From the NCBI RefSeq assembly GCF_014805685.1, contig NC_060909.1, forward strand, positions 8,241,792 through 8,305,791: 64,000 bases of DNA, read 5' to 3'. The stretch is from Silurus meridionalis. Lineage: Eukaryota; Chordata; Actinopteri; Siluriformes; Siluridae. Below the pieces are notes generated by a model that saw only the letters and a list, made by a program, of their open reading frames with translations, searched no databases and was not told the origin of the DNA. Both the position numbers and the translations under genes were made by a program. Of the stretch, positions 1 to 10,330 are shown one piece after another (the first letter of the stretch is position 1; every line of letters begins with the position of its first letter).

Positions 1-540
1 CACTGGAATTGCAATTGATATGTTTTTTCTTTTTTGTTTAAACTTTATATAAATAGACCAGCTATAAAAATGCTAATATAAATCAGTTTATTTGTACAGA
101 AACACTGCACACCAGACAGTATTTTTTTTTTAATGTTGATTTTATAAAATTTTAAACCTGTGTTGTATAAAATGGGACTCTGTGGCACCGATATAAAGTG
201 TTTCTTCATTATTTTATTTTCTGGAGAGGTTGTGCCATGACGTGTTGTTTTCTCTGTCACACATCATTATCTGATAGGAATTTGCAATTTAGGTGTAGTC
301 TCATGTGAAACTTAATCACACCAAACATGCATTTTTCTCTCCACTGTTTGTATACACATATGCCTCTTTTTAAACTCTTTTTTCCCATATAATTTGAAAA
401 AAAAACCCCACAATTTCTCTTAATTTGAAATCCCCTAGATGTGAAATGTACAGTCCGCCACTGCATACGCTGAATTGGAGTCAGTGGAAAGAAAAGTGTA
501 GCCTGTCTCCATCACAAAAAAGGTTTTTTTAATTTATTGT
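1..540. other. AT-rich intergenic sequence, no gene seen
   Basis: No recognisable coding region, RNA gene or repeat family was identified here. The short open frames on the - strand have no family features. The LINE fragment begins at its right edge. Confidence 0.5.
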
Positions 541-1415
541 TGTAACAATGCTTGCAAAGTATAGAGAAGGTCAAAAGGAGTTGCATTGTGTGTTTGTGGG
601 TTTAAAGAAAGCGTGTGACAGGGTGCAATGTAAAGAGTTGTGGTATTGTATGAGAAAGTCAATGTGGCAGAGAAGATTGTGAGACTGTTTGCAGTTGTAA
701 TGGACAGGTTAACGGATGAGGTCAGACAGGAGTCTCCATGGACTTGATGTTTGCAGATGATATTGTGATTTGTGGTGAGAGTAGGGGGTCAGGTTTAGAA
801 GAGCCTGGAGAGGTGGAGATATGCGCTGGAGAGAAGGAGAATGAAAGTCAGTAGGAGTAAGACAGAGTACATGTGTGTGAATGAGAGGGAGGGCAGTGGA
901 GGGGTGTGGTTGCAGGGAGAAGAGGTAGTGAAGGTGGAGGAGTTTAGGTACCTGGGTTCAACAGCACAAAGTAATGGAGAGTGTGTTAGAGAGGTGAAGA
1001 AAAGAGGAAAAGAGGGTGGAGTGGGTGGGGAAGACTGGCAGGAGTGATTTGGGATAAAAGGATATCTTCAAGATCTGAAGAAGCTGAGATTTTCATTAGG
1101 AGTGATGAAGATGGACAGGATTACAACGAGTTTATTAGAGGAACCGCACATGTAGGATGTTTTGGAGACAAGGTAAGGTAGGCTAGATTAAGATGGTTTG
1201 GACATGTGCAGAGGAGGGACATGGGGAATATCGGTAGAAGAATGCTGAGGAAGCAGCCACTAGGCAGTAGAAAAAGAGAAAGGACAAGGAGGAGGGTTTT
1301 TGGATGTGGTGAGGGAAGACAAGCTGAAAGAGGCAGATGTAGAGGACAGGGTAGTATGGAGACAGATGATCTGTGGCAGCCCCTAATGGGAGCAGCCAAA
1401 AGAAGAAGAATAAGT
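541..1415 (+). mobile_element. Decayed LINE (non-LTR retrotransposon) fragment, reverse transcriptase region
   Basis: Translation in broken frames gives a fish LINE reverse transcriptase: YREGQKELHCVFV, then LKKACDRV, then VMDRLTDEVRQESP, the catalytic FADDIVIC block near 750-775, and the downstream MKVSRSKTEYMCVNERE and FRYLGSTAQSNGE blocks at 841-985. Near 1195-1400 come the FGHVQRRDMGNIGRRML stretch and a 3' end of AGA-type repeats. Stops and frameshifts interrupt it and the 5' half is missing, so it is dead. It belongs to the same family as the - strand copy at 3395-5286. I do not assign the clade. Confidence 0.85.
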
Positions 1416-1452
1416 TGTAACAGTTCTTGCAAAAATACATTTTATGACATTG

Positions 1453-1549
1453 GTACAACTTGCAAATGACAAAGCACAAATATTATATATAATATACTGT
1501 TATATTGTAATATATTATTTTAGTTTGTGGTGCTTTGTCATTTGCAAGT

Positions 1550-1554
<5 letters not shown>
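1453..1554. repeat. Perfect 24-nt inverted repeat with AT-rich loop
   Basis: The 24 bases at 1453-1476 are the exact reverse complement of 1531-1554, with a 54-base AT-rich loop between them. An (AT)n microsatellite begins directly after the right arm. This looks like a small foldback element or a palindrome-associated microsatellite. Confidence 0.8.

Positions 1555-1621
<67 letters not shown>
1555..1621. repeat. (AT)n microsatellite
   Basis: About 33 uninterrupted AT units. They create poly-YI open frames that are not genes. The following 1630-1770 stretch has GAT/GAC-rich sequence that could be read as an acidic peptide, but nothing supports it being coding. Confidence 0.95.
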
Positions 1622-1622
<1 letters not shown>

Positions 1623-1954
1623 CTCGAAGATTCAACTTGAATGTTGACAATGATGATGATGATGGAAAAGTGTGCAGTACTAATGATGACGAAGGTGATG
1701 ACGATGGAATGAATGTACTGCATACACAAGAAGAGTATTACAGTTGTTCTGAAACCTTAATTTTTTAGACTAGAAATAAAATAACAAGTAACAATACTAC
1801 CTATATACCGCAAAAAAAATTAAATACGCAATGTAAAAACCCGCGTTACAGTGAGACCGCGATGTGGCGAGGGATCACTTGTATATACAAATTACAAAAT
1901 ACAAAAATTAACACAAATAAACTAATTGTATTTTGTTTTCTAGTATATTTTCTA

Positions 1955-1964
<10 letters not shown>

Positions 1965-2028
<64 letters not shown>
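1965..2028. repeat. (TA)n microsatellite with palindromic flanks
   Basis: Uninterrupted TA units flanked by TTCTAGTATAT on the left and ATATACTAGAA on the right, so the whole block is a palindrome. Confidence 0.9.
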
Positions 2029-2029
2029 T

Positions 2030-2173
2030 AGAATTTTCTTTTTAGCTGTGTCCACCAGAGGGCGTCGAGGGCTCTATTTGAACTTTTCCTTAAAAGCTGC
2101 AGCGGTAAATAGAGCCACAGAACCGCACATTTGTTTGGCGACACAAGGATCCGCAACGCGCAGCGCTAACGCG
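2030..2173 (+). promoter_or_regulatory. GC/CpG-rich patch with CTCF-like motif and strong splice donor; possible non-coding first exon of the dipeptidase
   Basis: A local CpG-rich patch in AT-rich surroundings. It contains CCACCAGAGGGCG at 2052-2064, which fits the published CTCF core motif, and ends at GCGCTAACGCG followed by GTGAGTAC, a near-ideal 5' splice site (GT at 2174). A possible acceptor, TTATACAG, lies at about 5510 just before the dipeptidase start codon. The link to that gene is inference. The patch could instead be part of a dispersed repeat. Confidence 0.35.
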
Positions 2174-2639
2174 GTGAGTACTTTCAGAAAAAAAACCGTT
2201 TTTTAAAACTATTGTTATATTTTGGTGATGTTTGTATTTTGTAACTGATTATAAATAAATAACTGGATTGAATTCTAGTTGCTACAAAAAGTTCATTTAG
2301 TTTCAGTTAAACCTTTTTTTTTTTTATTACAATTATTCATCAATAAGGTTGTTAGATTATGTAGACTACATTGTGTGGATGGTGATATTAGATACATTAC
2401 ACAAACTATCTTCTTTAATTGTGAATGAACACCTTTGCTAAATAAACAACTTACTATGTTTTTTTTTTTTTATATATATATATTTAAAACGGTAATTTCA
2501 CTTAAACACAGTTTTTTAGTTTCACTCAGATTACATTGTTCATTTACTTATTCCTAATGCAGTATAAACCAGAACTGATCCGCAGTTATAGAAAAGAAAA
2601 AAAAGGAAATGGATATCTGACTTTCTATCAAATGGTTAG
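2174..2639. other. AT-rich sequence, nothing recognised
   Basis: Poly-T and short TA runs but no gene, RNA or repeat family that I can name. Confidence 0.4.
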
Positions 2640-2885
2640 GTACATGGGAAACATAAAGATCTGAGATCCTTTGACAAATGATGATGGGGTAGACAATCCA
2701 GTGTGGGGTTTGCTAGTATGTCATGTTTAGTACATACCAAAAGTGGTCCAGAAAAGACAACGGGTAAACCAGCAACAAGGTCACATCCTGTAATGTAGCT
2801 GCCGGGTGGTCAGAGTGCTCATGCTGACCCCTGTCCTCTATCGAAAGCAGCGAAAGTGAGTATCAGAACTGGACCGGTCACGCTT
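2640..2885 (+). mobile_element. Degraded Tc1-like transposon fragment
   Basis: Pieces resembling the common fish Tc1-like element are recognisable in order: AAAAGTGGTCCAGAAAAG, GGTAAACCAGCAACAAGGTCAC, then TGCTCATGCTGACCCCTGTC and CATCAGAACTGGACC-like sequence. The fragment at 13232-13700 is from the same family. No open frame remains and no terminal repeats were found, so the limits are approximate. Confidence 0.6.
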
Positions 2886-3378
2886 GGGATTTTAATTTTC
2901 CAGTCATCATGGAAGCATCTAGTTATCTCTTTTTATATTTGACTCCAATAATGAATGAAATTGTATTGGCACACACTTTATCCTGTAGCACTGCAACCTT
3001 TAAGTCTCATGTCAAGTAGAAATTTTCTAGACTAGATTAAAAATCACCTACAAAATGGATAAACAGACCAAACTTAATGGGAATTAAATGTCAAACTTTA
3101 ACTTGCTAACAAGGAATTTCATATCATTTGCATAATTTGGTTTGGCTCTGAGCTAATGCTTTATTTTGCCCCCTAATGGAATTATTGTTTACTTATAGCC
3201 CACAAGATGATTGTAAACATATTTGCTGGGCCGAAAATAAGAAGCTTTGTTGGACCTTATGTATAGAATGCTTGGTTTGTGCAATCCATGAAACATGTTG
3301 AAAATTATGAACATGACAGTGTATGAACCTTTTCATTTTTATATATTTAGAAATGTAAAAAGTACACTATTTAATAAG
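2886..3378. other. Intergenic sequence, nothing recognised
   Basis: AT-rich unique-looking sequence between two transposon fragments. No gene or RNA feature seen. Confidence 0.4.
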
Positions 3379-3394
3379 AAAAAGGTAAGAAACT

Positions 3395-5286
3395 TCTTCT
3401 TCTTCTTCTTTCGGCTGCTCCCGTTATCGGTTGCCACACCGGATAATCCGTTTCCATAGTACCCTGTCCTCTACATCTGCCTCTTTCAAACGGTCTACCT
3501 CCATGTCTTTCCTCACCACATCCATATACCTCTTTTTCTCTTTTCCTCCTTCCTGGTGGCTCTATCCTCAGCATTCTCCTACCGATATACCCCATGTCCC
3601 TGTTCTGCACATGTCCAAACCATCTCAATCTCGCCTCCCTCACCTTGTCTCCAAAACGTAATGCATGTGCTGTCCCTCTAATAAACTTGTTTCTAATGCT
3701 GTCCATCCTCATCACTCCCAACGAAAACCTCAACATCTTCAGCTCTGCTACCTCCAGCTCCACCTCCTGTCTTCTACTACCTCCACCTCTCCAGGATGTT
3801 CTCAACCTCAATCCTGTCCACTTTCTGCTTCACCATGTCCACATCATCCAACCGTCTCCCTCTCATTTTCCTATTCATCAGCTGGTCAGAATACTCTCTC
3901 CACCTTCTCAACACACTCTCCTCACTAGTCAACACATTTACATCTGCATCATTTATTGCTTTAACATCCTTCCTTGCTCGGTCCCTCTGTCTGGCCAGTT
4001 GGTACAAATACTTTTCTCCTTCCTTAGTGTCGAACTTCTCATACAGCTCCTCATATGCCTTTTCCTTTGCATTTGCCACATCTCTTTTCACCTGCTGCTG
4101 CATCTCCTTGTATTCTGCTTACTCTTCTCATCTCACTGTAAATCCCAATTCTTTTTGGCCAACCTCTTTCTCCTAATGCTTTCCTCATTCCACCACCATG
4201 TCTCCTTGTCTTTCTCCCTCTTTCCAGATGTCACACTAAGTACTTCCCTAACTGTCTCCCTTATCACTTCTGCAGTAGTTGCCCGATAATCCATCACCTC
4301 TTCACCACCTCTGAGCCCATGTCTGACCTCTTCCCCGAATCTCACTCTACAGTTTTCCTCCTTCAGTTTCCACCATCTTATTCTTTTTTCATTCTTTATT
4401 GTCTTTCTTTTCTTCTTCACCTCCACTAATGCAATGCTGTCTATCTACACTATCCCCTGTTATGACTGTAAGGTGATAACAGGGGATAGTGTAGCTAGAC
4501 AGCATCGGCAATGGAGCATAGGCAATGATGACATTTATCTTTTACATTCATATTTACATTTATATTTACATTTGCGGCATTTAGCAGACGCCCTTGTACG
4601 ACATACAAATGTGCTTCGAGTCTATATCTATAAATACATTTACACTGGCAGGCTAGATTACATTGTAAGATAAATCAGCCTACTCTGTTGAGAGTTTTGC
4701 TGTTTGAAATATGTTATCATCACCCCTTCAACTTCCAGCTTTACATTCGTCACCCTTTCAGAAACTCTCTTCACACAACTATACTCTTGCTGTACTCTTC
4801 CTTCAGAATGACATCTACACCATTTCTCTTTCCATCCACACCAAGATAGAACATTTAAACCCCCCCCCCTCTTCCATGTTCCTGGCCTTACTCCCTTTCC
4901 ACTTGGTCTCCTGAACACACAACATATCTACCTTTCTCTGCTCCATCATATCAGCTATCGCTCTAACTTTACCAGTCATAGTGGCAACATTTAACAGGCC
5001 CACCCTAACCTCCACTCTCCTCCACTTCTCCTTTCCCTGCTGTCTCTGTAGACTTCTTCCCCTTCTCCTTCTCCTCCTTCGGCCAAAAGTAGCCCAATTT
5101 CCACCGGTACCCTGTTGGCTCTAAATACCTGTGTCGGTTGTTGGTAACCAGGTCCTCGACTGATCCGGTATGTAATTCAGGTTTGTAATGCACATTTGCA
5201 TGGATGCTCTTCCCTCACCATTTTTACGGGGCTTGAGACCGGCACTAACGGTGCACTGGCTTGTAAACCCTAATGGCAGGGTTTTA
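3395..5286 (-). mobile_element. LINE (non-LTR retrotransposon), internally deleted and rearranged, with intact target-site duplication
   Basis: On the - strand from the right: a 5' leader; the start of an apurinic endonuclease domain at 4815-5015 (LLNVATMTGKVRAIADMM, MLCVQETKWKGSKAR); more endonuclease (CVKRVSERVTNVKLEVEG) near 4740; a linker region at 3777-4426; and the reverse transcriptase C-terminal tail at 3389-3811 (LEVAELKMLRFSLGV, VREARLRWFGHVQ, YIGRRMLRIEPPGRR). The 3' end is a short AGA repeat tail. The catalytic reverse transcriptase core is missing and the frames are broken. A 16-base direct repeat (AAAAAGGTAAGAAACT) lies at 3379-3394 and 5287-5302 and is the target-site duplication. 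The same family as 541-1415. Confidence 0.88.
4434..4505. repeat. 72-bp near-perfect palindrome inside the LINE
   Basis: Arms 4434-4463 and 4476-4505 (30 bases each, one mismatch) around a 12-base loop. Both arms encode the same LINE peptide, VITGDSV-RQH, one on each strand, so this is an inverted duplication of LINE sequence. Beyond it, 4506-4680 holds AT-rich DNA with ATTTAC repeats and a GGCATTTAGCAGACGCCCTT motif that is also the tail of SINEs in this window, so a non-LINE piece sits inside the LINE. Confidence 0.85.
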
Positions 5287-5302
5287 AAAAAGGTAAGAAA
5301 CT

Positions 5303-5532
5303 AAGAAACTAAAACTAAAAATTAAATACTGAAGGTTCTATCACCCATTTCTATTATTTTTTTCTATTTATTACATTTTAATATAAACCTGTGTAGTAAT
5401 ACTATTTATTTGTTCCAGATCTGTGTAAAAGTTAATACATAATGTGCAATTTTATTTGAAGTGCACACCATGTAATTATGTCTACATAATCTGTTTTGTG
5501 CTTATACAGTAGCTGTTAATGAGAACCAGACC
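5303..5532 (+). other. Immediate 5' flank of the dipeptidase start codon
   Basis: AT-rich. A TTATACAG acceptor-like site lies about 25 bases before the ATG at 5533, suggesting that the 5' untranslated region is joined from an upstream exon. No TATA box or CpG island is evident here. Confidence 0.35.
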
Positions 5533-7897
5533 ATGTTAGCTCTAAAAGCACTGGGTGTATATCTCCTACTGTTTGGAGTGCAGTCTGCTTCCAGTTTGAC
5601 CCACAAAACTTTGGAGCTGATGTCTAAATACAGACTGATAGATGGGTAATGATGACCTGCTCCTTTCTCTCACTTTAGACAATTCACAGGCAGCATAAAT
5701 CAGTTTATTTACTCCAGTCTTGGAAATGTTTTTCTTCCAAAATGTCTTCCAAAATTGGAAAACGTAAACAAGAAAATCAAGAAGCCACATTATTTTTTCA
5801 TTTATTTATTTGTGTATTTATTATTTTTAATGCTATTGTTGCTTATGAAAATTCATATACTTTATTGGAATGTTAAGCATTAATGAATTACTGCTCAATT
5901 AAAATCCACAAGATTTAGAAAACCTTTTGTTGCTAATTTTAAACTACAGTTTATACAATTGTAACAGTAGTTGAGAAACATTTTGGGCAAACTGGCTCAG
6001 CATTTTTAGTCTCCTTAAAGTGTAATTTTGTCATTTGCTGTTGATATTTTGCTGGGTTTCTGTTTTCTTTCTACTCTGCTAGTAACAAGAATATGTTTTA
6101 TATACAGTATTTATAAAAAACTGAATTAAATAAATCCACGAAATCTCTTTAAACACATTATGCTTTCCTCTAAGGAGGAGTTGTGTTGCACATATGTATT
6201 GCGAGAAGTTGCTCAGAAATGAGAAATACAGAAGGGAACACTAGCTGGAAAAAACATGCTGTTAGGAATAAAATTATAAAAGTGTAGCATTCTTTACTTT
6301 AAATTCAGAATTTCTTTCCTTCCTGCTTACAGACACAATGACCTCCCTTTGCACATCCGCATGCTCAAGAATAACAGACTCAGCAAGTTTAATTTGTACA
6401 ACAACCCAGAAACTGCTACGGATATTACCCGACTCAAAGCTGCACATGTTGGAGGACAGGTAGTGTCTGTTTTATGATGTTCCTCTTGAAAATATTCTAC
6501 TGTGTTTTTCATCTACTGAGAGTTTAATATGACCAGAATGGTGGCAGCGGTTCCTTTCGAGGTTTATTATCGATTACGTATAGCAAAAAGATGCATTTGT
6601 GTCAGGAAGTTGTAGAGGAAGCATTAATGTAGCACTCAGAACAACAAAAAGCTACATCCAAAACTTTGGGTGCATCTCAGAGATCGATGTAGCTCTCTAG
6701 TTCATTAATCAGTAGATGATGTAGATGAGTACTGGAAAGGTTGATGGCTCACTAGACATCGACAGATAACTTACAACCCCAATTCCAAAAAAGTTGGGAC
6801 ACTGTCAAATGTAAATAAAAACAGAATGCAATGATTTGCAAATCTCTAGAGTGGGGCTGCAACAACTACTCGATAATAATCGATAACGAAATTTGTTGTC
6901 AACTAATGTCATTATCGATTAGTTGGGCTACACAAGTTATGAGTTAGCGTGACGGCAGGAGAACACAGCTGCTCGCAAAATGGCGGAAAGTACAGGGTCA
7001 ACCTGCAGCAGGAAAAAGTGTGCCTCCCAAGATACGGATGAAGGTCGTCATCAGCATGGTAAGCAAAAACTGTATAATCCTTATCATGTGAAAATGTTAT
7101 CGTTTAATAATGCTATTGTGTAAACTGTTTGTTTGCTAACTTCAGAACAGTCGCACTAGATCTGTTTTGCCGTGATTCGCGAGCATCGGGTTGCCCAGTC
7201 AGTTCGCTCAAGACATAGTGGTGCAAACAAACACTAAATCTAAAAGCAGCAAATAAGAGCAGCAGTAAACTATAACATTTTAGTCAATGTTCTGGTTTTC
7301 TGCGAATGCTTATGCATTTGTACACCAATGCATATTTTCTCCTTTTTTTAAATTAAGTCTGTTAGCTTGCTGCATTTCTCTGTTCCATTCTCTTTTTATA
7401 GCATTTGTCTGCTACAACAGTTAACTATCTGTTTTAAAACATGATTTACTGCGTCTTTATTATATGTTCAAATGCTTGTTTTCAATGTTTGTATATTTAA
7501 TTTATGCATATAATTATTGAATTATTATAAAAAATGTAATTAATTATATATTTTAGATGCTTATATCTTCACAACTGAACAAAATATGTGTTATTTTAAA
7601 CAAAAATTGCCAAAACAATGTTATATTTTTTTATTTTGATTTTTATAACAAAGTTGTCATCAGCAATTATCATTAAATACAAATGTTGATGTACATTGCT
7701 CAACCTTTCATACTGCAATGCTGAATTTTTTTTTGTTTTTACAGAAAGAAACAACCCAGCATGAGTGAATTCGATTCAAGGAGAAATCCCCCATGCACTC
7801 CTCAACAAGCAGCCACTATAAGCTTTATAAAATGTCAACTAACTAAAGATAGTTAAACTCAATATGTGGCTTTTGCATTTTTTGTCCACTTTTATAC

Positions 7898-7965
<68 letters not shown>

Positions 7966-10290
7966 TAAAAACGATTACTCAAAAGAAGAAAAAAAGTCTA
8001 ATTAAATGTTAGTTGCAGCCCTGCTCTAGAGATCTTTCTACAGAAAATAGAAAAAATGGCAAATGTTTAAACTAAGGAAATGTGCCATTTTAAGGGGGGG
8101 GATTGCCTACAAGAATATCTGTGAAAACTATTTTAAGTGTATTTTAACTTTAATTGCAAATGCAAATACTAAATAAAAAAAATAATCATAAATTAAAATA
8201 TAAAAATCAATTGCAAATTACTTAAATAAACGGTAAACTCACTGTACAGTGTTTTCTTTATGTTTTAGTTTAAAATGAGCCCAAACGTTGGAAACCTTTT
8301 TTTTGTTTTCTTTGACCTGAATCTTCTTCTCACCCCAGCTGTTTTCTCCCTGTTCTTCCATTTTTCATTCTGCTGCGTATTCTGTGTTTACACCTGTCCA
8401 GAGCACCCCAGAGTTTAGAGTTGGGGCTAGAATAATTTGGGGCGTCTGTGGGGAAACACAGTGTGTAGTTACATGGACTAAACGAATCATCGAGGGAAAT
8501 AACTTGCCTTGATGCATTTTTGTATTTTAATTACTCGAGTTACTCGAGGAATCGTTTCAGCCGTTCTGTGAACACAGTTTGACATCATCCACAAACGCTG
8601 GTTAAATCATTCAAAAAAGAAGGCATGCATGATTATGATCCAGAAACACTGCCATCCTCTCTGGGCCAATGCTTATTTAAAATGATTCAATGAGGTACTG
8701 AGGCAAACTGGAAAACATGAAAAAGTTTCATTTTAATTGGGTTGAGAGTTTGACTCTTTCAACGATTTTTGACTGGAAAAGTAAATTTTTCTTAAATATT
8801 ATAAATTAATATGAAATATTTTGTGACTTTGAATGTATCTTTGGGCACCTATGTGTTCTTTTACAATTTTAATTAAAATCCTTCTAAGCATGAGCAGTAC
8901 AGGTCTCGAGTCCTGGGTTTGCAGCATGATGGCCTAACATTTCCCAGAAATTACACTAACATGCACTTTGCATAAACAAATGCTTCCGCATGTTTGCTGA
9001 TCAGAGTAGATTTAGATCTCCATGTACACAATCTAAAATTACACATTACACAACACAACACCTGCAAGTCCACACGTTATTATATTTCAAAATTCACTTT
9101 ATTTTTAAAAACAATAAGAAATTTGATATAGATATTTTATCATTTTAAAAGTGTGACTAATTTTTCTTCTATCAGATGTTTGCCGCGTATGTTTTATGTA
9201 CAGCTCAGGACAAAGATGCCGTTAGACTGGCATTGGAGCAGATTGATGTGATACGACGTATGTGCACTGAATACCCGGAGCTGGAGTTGGTGACCACTTC
9301 TACAGGTATGACCTTAGTGTCTAAGAAAACCAAAGAAAACTAATGCCTTTCACTTTACTAATAATGTAAATATGTTTATATCAATATACTTTATATCAAT
9401 ATATTATAACAACTTATCAAATATCATGTTGTATATTGTCATATATTCAGTAACCAGGAAGATAAGAGCCCCATTTCCTAATTACATAGAAAAGTTAGCG
9501 TACATTTAGATGCTGCACATTTGCATGTCATGCTTTTGCTGGTATTTTTGACATGAAGGAAGCATTCACATTTATTTCTTATTTTTTTGTATCCACTAAG
9601 GACAGACACAGTAGTATACACATAAATAGACTTTTTTTAACATATGTGAATGAGAAGAAAGAAAGTTTGCACTCATAAATTGCATTTGTGTGTGTGTGTT
9701 TTGAAGAAATGAATGCCACAAAGAAGATAGCTTGTTTAATCAGTATAGAAGGAGGCCATGCAATTGATAGCAGTCTAGCAGCTTTACGCATGTTCTACCA
9801 GTTAGGAGTGAGATCTTTGTCTCTCACGCACACCTGCAACACACCTTGGTAAGCACATTGATAATCAATCACATTTTTTACTATAATTTTCATGGACCAT
9901 TGTAGTATTTCTCAGGCACAGAAGAATGAATGATGCAGTGTTTATGAATGTGCAATGAAGTCCCAATGTGGACATAATTTAAATAAATGTTTTCAAGTCC
10001 TAGCAATACTGCGATGTCTAATATAATCAGTATAACACACAGTCACATCTAAATGTCTTTGTTGTTTGGAGAATGATGCTCCATTCAGATAGCATCTTAC
10101 AGGTTGGTTTTGGGTAGTGTGTGTTTGTCTGCTTGCATAGCAGGATAATTGAGCAGATATGTTTCATCCATTGTTTTTCTACAGGGCAGAAAGCTCTTCC
10201 CAACATTACTCTTACTACAAGAGAGACGACAATTCCTTGACAGATTTTGGCAAGGTTATAAAACAACATTTGCAATTACCAGAAATTTAT

Positions 10291-10330
<40 letters not shown>

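Noticed and set aside
1444..2206. Open frames rich in alternating Tyr-Ile
   Set aside because: They are produced by reading through (AT)n microsatellites; the same applies near 13 kb, 24.6 kb and 62.5-63 kb.
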